36,561 nt of DNA from a virus. The stretch is taken from positions 1 through 36,561 of IMG/VR virus record IMGVR_UViG_3300019758_000008; one strand, given 5' to 3'. Below, piece after piece: positions 28,564 through 36,561 of the stretch; the first letter of the stretch is position 1; every line of letters starts with the position of its first letter. A program made the position numbers and the translations under genes. The notes beneath the pieces were generated by a model. That model made no database searches, was not told the DNA's origin, and saw nothing but the letters and a program-made list of their open reading frames with translations.

Positions 28564-29811
28564 ATGAAAATAGAGAATATAAATATAAGTGAATTGATTC
28601 CATATGCAAATAATGCAAAAGAGCATCCACAAGAGCAAATAGGACAAATAGCAAGTTCCATTAGTGAGTTTGGTTTCAATGATCCAATTGCTATAGATGA
28701 TAAAAATGTAATTATAGAAGGGCATGGAAGACTTTTGGCTGCTCAAAAATTAGGATTAAAAGAAGTTCCTATAATTAGGTTATCTCATTTAAATGATTAT
28801 CAAAAGAAGGCTTATATTATTGCACATAATAAATTAACAATGAATACTGGATTTGATGAAGAGCTATTGCAGATTGAAATGGATTTCTTAAAAGAAGCAA
28901 GCTTTGATTTAGAGATGATGGGATTTGATGAAGATGAAATGCTTGATTTTATGAATTATGTAGAAAGTAAAGGCAATATTTATGATGATGAAGTTCCTGA
29001 GATAGATGAAAATGAAGAGCCTAGAATTAAATTAGGGGATTTAATAGAGTTGGGAGAGCATAGGGTTCTATGTGGCGATAGTACTAAGAAAGAAGATGTT
29101 AAGAAGTTAATGGATGGTAAAAAGGCAAGTATGGTTTTTACTAGTCCCCCATACAATGCTAATGCAAAAACTGGTGATGGTGATATATTTAATGGCAAGA
29201 AAGCTAAAGAAATGTATAAAGGCTCATATGTTGACAATCAAGAATCATCTGAATATATAGAATTTGCAAAAAATGTTTTAGAAGCTTGCTTTAGTTTTAC
29301 AAATGGATATATTTATTGGAATGTATCATATAATGCAAAATCAAAATTTGAATATGTTGCACAAATACAAGATAGGGTTGAATACTTGATAGAACAAGTT
29401 TGCTGGAAAAAATCCTCTACTATTCCATTTAAGGGAATGCTAATGAGAGACTGGGAACCAATCTATGTTTTTTCAACAAATAGGGAGAATTTAAAAACAA
29501 AAAATGTTACTTCTAATTTTTGGGAAATTAGCAATACTGGCTCGCAACAAGAAAATCATAAGGCTTGCTTCCCTGTTGCTTTAGTGGAAAAGGCTATAAA
29601 TATAACTCCTATTGGCAACAATATACTTTTAGAGCCTTTTCTAGGCTCTGGCTCAACTCTTATAGCTTGTGAAAAGACTAAAAGAAAATGCTATGGAATA
29701 GAGCTAGACGAACACTATTGCGATGTTATTATTCAAAGATATTGCGAGTTTACAGACAATTATAATATAAAAATAAATGGCAAAAATATAGATTGGAGAA
29801 ATTATAATTAA
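28564..29811 (+). CDS. ParB-domain DNA methyltransferase
   Basis: I start at ATG 28564 behind GAGGGG (415 residues). Residues about 1-110 form a ParB/sulfiredoxin-like domain: ISELIPYANNAKEHP and then IIEGHGRLLAAQKLG. Residues about 160-415 form an amino-methyltransferase: VFTSPPYN (motif IV, near 192) and EPFLGSGSTLIACEKT (motif I, near 360). Such enzymes methylate adenine N6 or cytosine N4; SPPY leaves either possible. It lies just before the small terminase, a common place, and may protect phage DNA or mark it for packaging. No cognate restriction enzyme is seen. Confidence 0.85.
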   Translation: MKIENINISELIPYANNAKEHPQEQIGQIASSISEFGFNDPIAIDDKNVIIEGHGRLLAAQKLGLKEVPIIRLSHLNDYQKKAYIIAHNKLTMNTGFDEELLQIEMDFLKEASFDLEMMGFDEDEMLDFMNYVESKGNIYDDEVPEIDENEEPRIKLGDLIELGEHRVLCGDSTKKEDVKKLMDGKKASMVFTSPPYNANAKTGDGDIFNGKKAKEMYKGSYVDNQESSEYIEFAKNVLEACFSFTNGYIYWNVSYNAKSKFEYVAQIQDRVEYLIEQVCWKKSSTIPFKGMLMRDWEPIYVFSTNRENLKTKNVTSNFWEISNTGSQQENHKACFPVALVEKAINITPIGNNILLEPFLGSGSTLIACEKTKRKCYGIELDEHYCDVIIQRYCEFTDNYNIKINGKNIDWRNYN

Positions 29812-30281
29812 TGGCTAAATCTAAATATATTGATATAGACTTAAAAAAGATATCTTACTTGATAGAAGTTAAAGGATATAATCATAAGCAATTAATTGAA
29901 TATTTAGGAATTTCTAGAGAAACTTTTTATAATTGGATTAAAAAACATACTGACTTTTCTGACACTATAAAAAAGAGTAGGACACATTTAATAGAAGAAG
30001 TGAAAAACAAGCTTATAGAGCGAGCTAGGGGCATTGAGTATGAAGAGGTAACACAAGAGATAAAAATAATTGATGGTAAAGAGTATAAAACAGTTAAGAA
30101 AGTAAAGAAGTATATCCCTCCTTCTGATACAGCAATCATCTTCGCTCTTGCTAATTTAGACCCTAACAATTGGAAAAGAGCAGATAAGGTAGTTGAAGAG
30201 GATAATAAAACTAAAGTAAACATTAAGCACTCAGTATCTAAAGAAGAAATTGCAAAGAGGATAGATAATGAAGATTTCTAA
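29811..30281 (+). CDS. terS: Terminase small subunit
   Basis: A 156-residue protein coupled to the methyltransferase (TAATG). The N-terminus holds a helix-turn-helix (YNHKQLIEYLGISRETFYNW near residues 20-39) for binding the packaging site. A helical oligomerisation part follows, with a beta hairpin (TQEIKIIDGKEYKTV), and PPSDTAIIFALANLDPNNWK near 100-120 is typical of small terminases. The large terminase gene overlaps its end by 14 bases. Confidence 0.82.
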   Translation: MAKSKYIDIDLKKISYLIEVKGYNHKQLIEYLGISRETFYNWIKKHTDFSDTIKKSRTHLIEEVKNKLIERARGIEYEEVTQEIKIIDGKEYKTVKKVKKYIPPSDTAIIFALANLDPNNWKRADKVVEEDNKTKVNIKHSVSKEEIAKRIDNEDF

Positions 30282-31980
30282 AACTCTAAGATTTTATATA
30301 GACATGAGTCATAAATTAACTTTTGAAATAGAGGATAAATTCAAAGATATTTACTCTTATGAAGAAAGATTAATAAAATTTATGTCTAAATATCAAGATA
30401 ATGTTAGAGATTTAAGAAGGTCTTTTTTAGTAGATTATTCAACAAATGATGAGTTTAGAAAAGAATATCATGATTATATGAATACTAATTTTGACTATAT
30501 TGTATTTGTAAATTTAAATATATCAGCAATGGATCAAAGAAAATTTAATAAACAATGGTATTCTAAAAATGTTAGAAATTTAAAAGGAAATCAAAAACCT
30601 ATCGTTCGTTTTACTGCTTATTGGTATCAAGTTATTTTATGGGAGATATATAAAAGATATAGTGTTGCTTATTGGAAATCAAGGGATATTGGACTTTCAT
30701 TTTCTATTATCGCAGGTGAAGCAATGTCTTTATTGCATAATGAGGGAAGTGAAGTTATCTTCATGTCTAGAACTGAGAAAGATGTAGATATAACAGGCGA
30801 TAGAACTCAGACTAATATGGGTCGTTTAAGAAGATTGATAGAGGATACTGTTATCTATAATCTTGACTCTATGTTTAAAGATAAACATTTAATGCTCTAT
30901 GCAGATGATACGGCAGGAGTAAAAGGTGCAAATATTAATGGTGCAGGTCGTCAAGGTCGTTTTCAAAGGGGATTTGACGATGAAGCAGGAGCACAACAAA
31001 AGGTCGGTGATGTAGTTGAAGCGATAACAATGGCAACAACAACTACTTGTTTCGCAGGAACATTAAAGCCCGCTACAGATGCAGGATTCAGAAAGATAAT
31101 AAAAGCAGGGCATAGGGTTGAAAATGATGTATTGAGGAAATTATTTGATGATTTTAAAGCTAATATAAAAGATGGATTAGAGTATAAAGAAGCATTTGAT
31201 AAAGTGTTTACAGAGTTTGATAAAACGATACCTTCTGGAATGAGCTTGTCTTTTACTAATACTTTTAAGGACCATCCTCTAAAAGCTGGAGAATGTGATT
31301 ATTTCAAGATAGAAAGTAATAGATTGTTGAATGATGAAGTTGTTATTTCTCAAGAATTATTAGCAGATTTAAACGCAGGTACTCCAGATAGGTCCTTTTA
31401 CTCTTTAACTAAAGAACATCATGTTAAGTTTGATGAAACTAATTATAAAGATTTTGAAATACTAATGGGTTTTGATCCTGGCTCTCATGGAACTGCTGCA
31501 ATGATTCCGATTATTGTTGATGATATTGGTCGTTACAATGTTCTAAAAGCTGAAATATTTAAACAAGGGAGTATGGGAACATGGCTTGATTATCTTATTG
31601 AAAAATATGGCAAGTTTATTTTATATGCTGAACAATCAGTAAAGAGTTATGAAAAATCGGGTTCTGGATGGATGAGTGCTATTAGAAGAAGGGGAATTAA
31701 AACGATTATAGTGTCAAATCGACATCCTGATGACCAATTATTAGTTGTTAATGAAGTAGGAAGACGAAAAATACTTGACGAAAACGGCAATTCGGTTTAT
31801 GCTTTAAGGGTAGACGAACGCAACGAATGGTTCACTATGTATTATATAAGTGGTGAGAAATATGGAGGGGATAGACTTAAAAAAGAAATGAGTCATCCTG
31901 CTGAAGCAATGATAGCTCCACTATTTCAGTTAAATAAATATGTTTTAGAAGATATGAGAAACGAGGTTCACTATGGATAA
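30268..31980 (+). CDS. terL: Terminase large subunit
   Basis: A 570-residue packaging motor. KSRDIGLSFSII near residues 136-147 is the P-loop region in the variant form with Leu where Lys is usual and an upstream Arg. FDDEAG near 236-241 is Walker B with the catalytic Glu. GFDPGSHGTAA near 408-418 opens the RNase H-like nuclease, with LYAEQSVKSYEKSG further on. The circular permutation of the genome suggests headful packaging, but the type cannot be proved. It overlaps the portal start by eight bases. Confidence 0.85.
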   Translation: MKISKTLRFYIDMSHKLTFEIEDKFKDIYSYEERLIKFMSKYQDNVRDLRRSFLVDYSTNDEFRKEYHDYMNTNFDYIVFVNLNISAMDQRKFNKQWYSKNVRNLKGNQKPIVRFTAYWYQVILWEIYKRYSVAYWKSRDIGLSFSIIAGEAMSLLHNEGSEVIFMSRTEKDVDITGDRTQTNMGRLRRLIEDTVIYNLDSMFKDKHLMLYADDTAGVKGANINGAGRQGRFQRGFDDEAGAQQKVGDVVEAITMATTTTCFAGTLKPATDAGFRKIIKAGHRVENDVLRKLFDDFKANIKDGLEYKEAFDKVFTEFDKTIPSGMSLSFTNTFKDHPLKAGECDYFKIESNRLLNDEVVISQELLADLNAGTPDRSFYSLTKEHHVKFDETNYKDFEILMGFDPGSHGTAAMIPIIVDDIGRYNVLKAEIFKQGSMGTWLDYLIEKYGKFILYAEQSVKSYEKSGSGWMSAIRRRGIKTIIVSNRHPDDQLLVVNEVGRRKILDENGNSVYALRVDERNEWFTMYYISGEKYGGDRLKKEMSHPAEAMIAPLFQLNKYVLEDMRNEVHYG

Positions 31981-33325
31981 CTTTTACGCAATACCTTACG
32001 ACCCTACGCAATTTGAGATTGATTTACGATACTTTAAAGGTAGACAAACAGCAGATTTAAAAAATTTTATTAGCGTTAGATATCAAAGAAATAAAGCTCA
32101 TGTTCAAGCTATTAACACTAATTTAACTAAGACTTTTATTAGAAATAGTTCAAATATCTATAAAAATGAAGTTTCCTATCCTAATTGGAAAGATGACAAA
32201 ATGATTGAAAAGAGAAGAAATTCACTTGCAGTTTTAGAAAACTATTTCAACCTTCAACAACAAGCTCTTTTGTGGATGTTTAAGATAGATAAAAAATGGA
32301 ACTTCAAGGCTATTCATGCATCTGATTATATCGCAAGCTTTGATATAATGGGGACTCTTGAAAAGGTTATTATCAGAACAGGCACAAGGTTACAGCAATT
32401 AACGGACAAAAGTTCTGAAACATGGTATTCGTTTAAATTATGGTATGAAGGGAAAATATATAATTGTGTTGCTAAAGATTGGCAATCACTACCTTCCATA
32501 ATTTCGAATGAAGAAACAGTCGATTTCAATACGCCTTGGATTCAAGATAGTATTCAACCTACTTTTGATATTTTCCCTTTTACAGTTATCGGAATTGATA
32601 TTGCAACTCCAATTTCTTCAAATTTAATAACCATGGAAAATATAGTTTCTGGTGCTTTTGGCTGGGGGGAGATTGCAGGGCAAAGGAACTTTCTTAAGCA
32701 ATTAGTGGGGAAAACAAGATTAACGCAAGGGGAATGGACAAAATTAAATAAGCAAATAGGATTAATGTCTAGTATAGATTTAAAATTAAGTGAAAGTGCA
32801 AACGATCAACCTACTTTAGATGTTCTTGATTTGGGAGATGCAAAAGCTCAGCTTGACTATTACTCTTTTATTTCAGAAGCATTAAAGCAAATTGCATATT
32901 CAAACGGCGTTGATATAAACGGTTTATTTTCTGATACTAAAGTTGAAAGTGGTAAGGCTAGATTACTAGCTATGCAAAATATTATAAGTGTAAGAAATGA
33001 TAATATAAGAATTTGGTCTGAATTTGAAGAAAGGAATCAAGAATTAATGGTGAAGCTAGGCATTGTACCTAATGAATCTGAAGTTATCTATCATCCTTTA
33101 CCAATTGGCGAAACTGAACTTGAAAGGGAAGAGTTAGAAGAAAAAAGACAACTAAACATTACTAATAGATTTAAAAATGGAACAATAACAAGATTACAGA
33201 TGATTAAAGAGCTTGAGGATTTAACAGATGCTGAAGCTCTTGCAAGAATGAATGAAATTGATAAACAAAGAGGTAATGATATCAACATGCCTATTAATAA
33301 TTTAAATGATGAAGGGGTTGAATAA
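31973..33325 (+). CDS. Portal protein
   Basis: A 450-residue protein directly behind the large terminase, the standard place for the portal. Features: an N-terminal helical part with NTNLTKTFIRNSSNIYKNEV, a central alpha/beta region and a C-terminal helical, Glu-rich end (ELEREELEEKRQLN). SALKQIAYSNGV-like text near residue 305 (EALKQIAYSNGVDINGLFSD) resembles the portal region before the crown. It forms the dodecamer through which DNA enters. Confidence 0.78.
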   Translation: MDNFYAIPYDPTQFEIDLRYFKGRQTADLKNFISVRYQRNKAHVQAINTNLTKTFIRNSSNIYKNEVSYPNWKDDKMIEKRRNSLAVLENYFNLQQQALLWMFKIDKKWNFKAIHASDYIASFDIMGTLEKVIIRTGTRLQQLTDKSSETWYSFKLWYEGKIYNCVAKDWQSLPSIISNEETVDFNTPWIQDSIQPTFDIFPFTVIGIDIATPISSNLITMENIVSGAFGWGEIAGQRNFLKQLVGKTRLTQGEWTKLNKQIGLMSSIDLKLSESANDQPTLDVLDLGDAKAQLDYYSFISEALKQIAYSNGVDINGLFSDTKVESGKARLLAMQNIISVRNDNIRIWSEFEERNQELMVKLGIVPNESEVIYHPLPIGETELEREELEEKRQLNITNRFKNGTITRLQMIKELEDLTDAEALARMNEIDKQRGNDINMPINNLNDEGVE

Positions 33326-33601
33326 ATGGGTGAAATAGTGAAAATGGAAAAGAAAAATCCAATTAATAATATTACTGTATACAAAATATTGAAAATAATT
33401 AATATAAATGTTGATGGATTTCTTAAAGATAATATTGTTGTTACTGTTGATATGAAAGATAATAAAGGCAATAAGGTAAGAAAAGATTTACCTTATACCA
33501 ATTTATTGACAGCCCAAGAATTAAAAAAAGGTGATGAAATAGAATTAATGGAAGTTAATAATATTAAAGAGGCTCAAGACTTTGTTAAGGGATTGAAATA
33601 A
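33326..33601 (+). CDS. 91-residue hypothetical head-region protein
   Basis: Starts one base behind the portal stop; AAGGGG lies in the portal's last codons. The N-terminal part is Lys/Ile/Asn-rich and the rest beta-like (IVVTVDMKDNKGNKVRKDLP), ending in an acidic helix. No family recognised. It abuts the Mu F-like gene and may be a small head component. Confidence 0.5.
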   Translation: MGEIVKMEKKNPINNITVYKILKIININVDGFLKDNIVVTVDMKDNKGNKVRKDLPYTNLLTAQELKKGDEIELMEVNNIKEAQDFVKGLK

Positions 33602-34414
33602 ATGAATAAAGCAACTGCATTAATTAAGTATAATAAAAATAGCTTAGCTACTCAAGATACTCTTGACAATATGCTAAAAGCTATTGTTAAAAATATGGAA
33701 GGGTTAATTTTGCAGGATGTAGCGACAACTATTAAAAATGGCGGAACAAAGATAGAGGTTATTGATAAATTATATCGTGCTGAATTTTGGAAGGATAATC
33801 AAGAAAGGCTTTATAATTCTAAAGATAAGATGCTGGATAAATTCTTTAATATTTATAAAAAAGATATTGATACTTTAAAGGCAATATATCCTGAAGCTCA
33901 ATTTGATATGACTACTTTAGATTATCAGATAAGACAATTTGATACTTTTTTAACTAAAGAGCTAGATATAATCAAGTTAATGAAAGTTACAGAAATGGAA
34001 GCGGTTGGGCTTGTTAGAATGGCACAGTTCGGGAATATAACAGACAATGAAGGTCTAATAAAGATAATAGAAGGCGGATTGAAAAGACCTATCGCACACT
34101 TAGAAACTAGATTGAAAACTACTCAATCAGTTATTTATAGGGGTAATAGAAATAAGTTTTACAAAACAATTAAAGAGGCTGATAAAGAGTATGTTTATGC
34201 AGGTCCTTCCGATGCTGTTACTCGTGATTTTTGCAGAAGAAATTTAGGCAAGATAAAAACTGAGAAAGTTTGGAGGTCTACACCTAATTATCAAATTGGG
34301 GATGCGTGGACTTTTGGAGGCGGTTATAATTGTAGACACGCTACTTACTTAGTTACTAAGAATTGGACAGAGGAAGAAAAGCAACTATTGCAAGATGATT
34401 TTAAGGTTAAGTAA
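33602..34414 (+). CDS. Minor head protein (Mu gpF-like)
   Basis: A 270-residue protein that starts directly at the previous stop. The C-terminal hallmark is clear: YAGPSDAVTRDFCRRNLGKI near residues 200-219 and FGGGYNCRHATYLV near 240-253, the Cys/His-bearing end of the Mu F / SPP1 gp7 family. The N-terminal 190 residues are helical. These proteins sit in the procapsid in few copies and help assembly or DNA entry. The stop overlaps the next start (TAATG). Confidence 0.8.
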   Translation: MNKATALIKYNKNSLATQDTLDNMLKAIVKNMEGLILQDVATTIKNGGTKIEVIDKLYRAEFWKDNQERLYNSKDKMLDKFFNIYKKDIDTLKAIYPEAQFDMTTLDYQIRQFDTFLTKELDIIKLMKVTEMEAVGLVRMAQFGNITDNEGLIKIIEGGLKRPIAHLETRLKTTQSVIYRGNRNKFYKTIKEADKEYVYAGPSDAVTRDFCRRNLGKIKTEKVWRSTPNYQIGDAWTFGGGYNCRHATYLVTKNWTEEEKQLLQDDFKVK

Positions 34415-34881
34415 TGGCAAAAGTAGAAGTTAAAGGCTTATCTGTATTAAGGAAAATGGTTGATGTTCAACAATTGTTATTACAACAGATGATAGCTGAA
34501 TTAATGGCAGATGTTTTATTGGAAATAATAAGATTAACAAATAAAGGCTTGAACGCTTATGCACAACCTTTTATACCTTATTCAAAAGCAACTGTAAGTC
34601 ATAAAGTTAAAACGGGTAGGTCTACTACTCCAAATATGCAACAAACTTCTAGTATGTTAAGTTCTTTAAATGTTAAACCTGTTACAGTTACTAAGATTAT
34701 TAAATATAAAATAAGTGCATCAGGAAGCTTTAAAGGTGTATCAAATAAGGCAAAGTTAGTGCATTTAGCAAATCATAAGAATTATATTATTTTAGAATGG
34801 ACACCACATTACATGAAATTGGTTGATAAACATTCTAAGATATTTCAAAGAAGGGCAGCTCAAAAATTGAGCAATTTATAA
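34414..34881 (+). CDS. Virion morphogenesis protein (Mu gpG-like)
   Basis: A 155-residue basic protein coupled to the Mu F-like gene. QPFIPYSKATVSHKVKTGRS near residues 50-69 and QQTSSMLSSL near 75-84 resemble the FxxYS...K...tGxMLxSL pattern of Mu G-type morphogenesis proteins. The remainder is beta-like with a basic end. Role: head or tail completion. The family call is by pattern and position. Confidence 0.6.
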   Translation: MAKVEVKGLSVLRKMVDVQQLLLQQMIAELMADVLLEIIRLTNKGLNAYAQPFIPYSKATVSHKVKTGRSTTPNMQQTSSMLSSLNVKPVTVTKIIKYKISASGSFKGVSNKAKLVHLANHKNYIILEWTPHYMKLVDKHSKIFQRRAAQKLSNL

Positions 34882-34905
34882 ATATTGTTTTTTTATGGAG
34901 GAGAT

Positions 34906-35406
34906 ATGAAAAACAAAATGTTTAATGTAGATGATCCAACAAATCAATCAACAGCTGAAGAGCCAAAAGTTGCTGAATCAAAGGTTGTTGAGCCAAAAAA
35001 AGAGGAAACTGTAAAAGATGCAGGATTATTCAAGGGTTTTACTCCTGAACAGGTTCTAAGGATGAAAGAAGAATTAAAGGCTGAGCATCAAAAAGAACTT
35101 GAAAATGCAAGAGTTGAAGCAAGAGAGAATTATAAAAAAGAGTTAGAGCAAGAGAAAGAAAAAAAGGAAATGCAACTTGTATTTGATAAAATTGAAGGTG
35201 ATGAAAAATTAAAGCAATCTTTTGAAGAATATGGAGCAGATTATAAAACTATGGATAAAGCAAGTTTAAATGTTGTTTTAAGTATATTTGAAGGCAAGAA
35301 AAAAGAAACAACTGCAAATCCTGCTGGTGAAGGGATAATTAATCCTGATTCAAATGTGGATTTTGATAAAATAATTGCTGAAGAATTTAATAAAATGGGA
35401 GTTTAA
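34906..35406 (+). CDS. Scaffold protein candidate
   Basis: I start at ATG 34906 behind TGGAGGAG (166 residues). It is highly charged, with a disordered N-terminus rich in Glu/Lys/Val repeats (EEPKVAESKVVEPKKEE). A coiled coil follows over about 50-100 (LRMKEELKAEHQKELENARV), then a short helical end that may bind the capsid protein. Position before the capsid gene is typical for a scaffold. Confidence 0.7.
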   Translation: MKNKMFNVDDPTNQSTAEEPKVAESKVVEPKKEETVKDAGLFKGFTPEQVLRMKEELKAEHQKELENARVEARENYKKELEQEKEKKEMQLVFDKIEGDEKLKQSFEEYGADYKTMDKASLNVVLSIFEGKKKETTANPAGEGIINPDSNVDFDKIIAEEFNKMGV

Positions 35407-35408
35407 AA

Positions 35409-36035
35409 ATGGTACAATTAAATAAAAAAAGAGTAGGGAACATAAAAGAATTAAAAGAAGTTGAAGTTGATGATAAGTTTAAGAGCTGGAATTTAAAAAC
35501 ACATGATAAAGAATTAAGCTACAAGGAAGCAATAAATTTTAATAGTGCTGAAAGTAGAGAGTTGCAAATGAAGAATTTAAGAGATAAGGCGACAAGAGAA
35601 GGATATATTGAAATAAAAAATCTAGATATTATACAAAAGCTATTTCCATATACTCCTTTAGATAAATTTTATCAAGATGCTGCAGCTTTTTTTATTTGGG
35701 AATATTCAGGTTTAACAACTTTATTGGATAATAAAGAGGAAAGGGAAAAGGTATTTAATGCATTAACTGAAGCTGAAGCCGCTGCAGTAATTGGGCATTT
35801 GCACAGTGTAGGATTAACACAAAAACATCTTTTTATAAATGATGAAGGTCAAGTTGAAGAATCAAGGAAAAGGGAATTGAAGTTAATGGACAGTAAAGGC
35901 GGCTTCATTATGATTAAAAAAGAAGGTGAAAAAGGCAATCCTTACCCTAAAAGACGCCCTATGTATATTGATGATTTCTCCTTGAATCAGATAAAAAAAG
36001 CAATGAGTGAATTAAAAATAAAAATACCAAAATAA
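35409..36035 (+). CDS. 208-residue head-region protein of unknown role
   Basis: Between the scaffold candidate and the capsid promoter. The N-terminal half is helical and charged; residues about 90-135 (AAAFFIWEYSGLTTLLDNKE, TEAEAAAVIGHLH) are helical, and the end is basic (NPYPKRRPMYIDDF). I do not recognise it. It could be an accessory scaffold or a capsid-associated protein. Confidence 0.5.
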   Translation: MVQLNKKRVGNIKELKEVEVDDKFKSWNLKTHDKELSYKEAINFNSAESRELQMKNLRDKATREGYIEIKNLDIIQKLFPYTPLDKFYQDAAAFFIWEYSGLTTLLDNKEEREKVFNALTEAEAAAVIGHLHSVGLTQKHLFINDEGQVEESRKRELKLMDSKGGFIMIKKEGEKGNPYPKRRPMYIDDFSLNQIKKAMSELKIKIPK

Positions 36036-36040
36036 AAAAC

Positions 36041-36069
36041 TTGACAAATTGTCAAAATGACAATAGAAT
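36041..36069 (+). promoter_or_regulatory. Capsid promoter with -35 inside a palindrome
   Basis: TTGACA (36041-36046), 17-base spacer, TAGAAT (36064-36069). The -35 is the left arm of TTGACA-AAT-TGTCAA (36041-36055), and TGACAA follows at 36058-36063, so an operator may overlap the promoter. Confidence 0.75.
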
Positions 36070-36075
36070 GAAGAT

Positions 36076-36113
36076 GTAATAGATTCTTTTAAGAAACGGG
36101 CTACCCACATTAC
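36076..36113 (+). promoter_or_regulatory. 5' leader hairpin of the capsid mRNA
   Basis: GTAAT (36076-36080) at the predicted RNA start can pair with ATTAC (36109-36113); a small GGG-CTA-CCC stem lies inside. A T-run follows before the GGAGG of the capsid gene. The stem is short, so it could be stabilising or incidental. Confidence 0.38.
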
Positions 36114-36141
36114 GATTTTTTAATTTTAATGGAGGTATGCT

Positions 36142-36561
36142 ATGTCAGCTGCTACAGGCTTTACACAAGAACAACTTACACATTTTCAAAAATTCGTGCA
36201 ACATTTAGTTTTAAAATTTGGTATTACTGGTAATTTGCCTTTAAATGCTTTCTTAAATAAAATCAGAATGATTCATGGTTCACCTGCTGTTAACAGTGAT
36301 GAAACAAGAACACAAAGATTTTTTGTTGAAGTATCTACGGGAACAGTTGCAGCAGTTAGTGCAGCTGGAGCATATACAGGAACTGACTTTTCAGCATCTG
36401 TAACACAATATGAAAACCTTGTAACAATCGCTCAACAGGGTGCAACTTATAGTTTAGCAGAAAGAAATATTGCTAAATTGACTCATTTTATTGGCAGTAT
36501 TGATACAAGTGCTTCAGGAATCAAGAACGCAGCAATTAGATTTATCAATGAAGGTTATGGA
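36142..36561 (+). CDS. Major capsid protein, N-terminal part (continues at 1-687)
   Basis: ATG 36142 behind TGGAGG opens a frame that runs off the window end and continues exactly at base 1. This part codes residues 1-140; the last 41 of these are the same as the first 41 codons of the window. The N-terminus (MSAATGFTQEQLTHFQKFV) is helical, and the following segment has Thr/Ala/Val strands, as in HK97-fold subunits. It has its own promoter and a strong ribosome site, fitting the most abundant virion protein. Confidence 0.8.
   Translation, partial: MSAATGFTQEQLTHFQKFVQHLVLKFGITGNLPLNAFLNKIRMIHGSPAVNSDETRTQRFFVEVSTGTVAAVSAAGAYTGTDFSASVTQYENLVTIAQQGATYSLAERNIAKLTHFIGSIDTSASGIKNAAIRFINEGYG
36439..36561. 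repeat. Terminal overlap, copy 2 (identical to 1-123)
   Basis: Exact repeat of the window start, inside the capsid gene. It shows that the molecule closes on itself. Confidence 0.93.

Noticed and set aside
1-36561. Temperate lifestyle
   Set aside because: KilA-N and ribbon-helix-helix proteins can occur in temperate phages, but no integrase, excisionase or CI-like repressor is visible, so I do not claim lysogeny.

Overview
The window is one complete tailed-phage genome, cut at an arbitrary point. The last 123 bases (36439-36561) repeat bases 1-123 exactly, and the major capsid gene runs across that join (36142 to 36561, continuing at 1 to 687). The unit genome is therefore 36,438 bp, circular or circularly permuted. 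It is AT-rich and tightly packed, with many ATGA, GTGA and TAATG stop-start overlaps, GGAGG-type ribosome sites and TTGACA-type promoters with spacing near 17. A tape measure gene, a tail assembly chaperone with a frameshift extension and no sheath gene indicate a siphovirus. I see no integrase, no CI-like repressor and no DNA polymerase. The host cannot be named from the sequence. Low GC and strong Shine-Dalgarno sites fit Firmicutes or Fusobacteria, while the Cys-rich lipoprotein and the exported phospholipase-like protein would also suit a diderm.

Layout on the circle: (A) 28564-36561 and 1-1792, a ParB/DNA methyltransferase, small and large terminase, portal, Mu F-like and Mu G-like head proteins, a scaffold candidate, the major capsid protein under its own promoter, and head-completion proteins. 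(B) 1805-9239, tail tube, tail chaperone with A10 frameshift, a short tape measure, and three distal tail proteins. (C) 9251-13205, a lipoprotein, then a promoter-driven 175-residue virion protein that appears to be extended by a programmed -1 frameshift into a roughly 674-residue fibre, then a second fibre. (D) 13207-15025, a probable lysis cassette: a small membrane protein, a protein with a phospholipase A2-like HD motif, and an M15-type peptidase. (E) 15084-18881 on the minus strand: KilA-N gene and a run of small genes from one promoter; SSB and a recombinase-like annealing protein from another. (F) 19059-24165 on the plus strand, divergent from E: ribbon-helix-helix regulator, replication initiator with iteron-like repeats inside its gene, possible helicase loader, tandem nuclease-like genes and zinc-module proteins. 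(G) 24254-28509, small accessory genes with several strong promoters, a textbook terminator and a probable small noncoding RNA.

The genes suggest origin firing by the phage initiator with host replication machinery, SSB plus annealing protein for recombination, late expression from dedicated promoters, and frameshifting to set ratios of tail proteins. The most notable observations are the A AAA AAG frameshift site with a large nested stem-loop at 10142-10239, the pseudoknot-capable leader of the KilA-N gene (17588-17640), the GGAAC iteron array inside the initiator gene (19720-19784), and the short promoter-to-terminator RNA at 27643-27780. All promoter, RNA-structure and distant-homology calls were made by eye.
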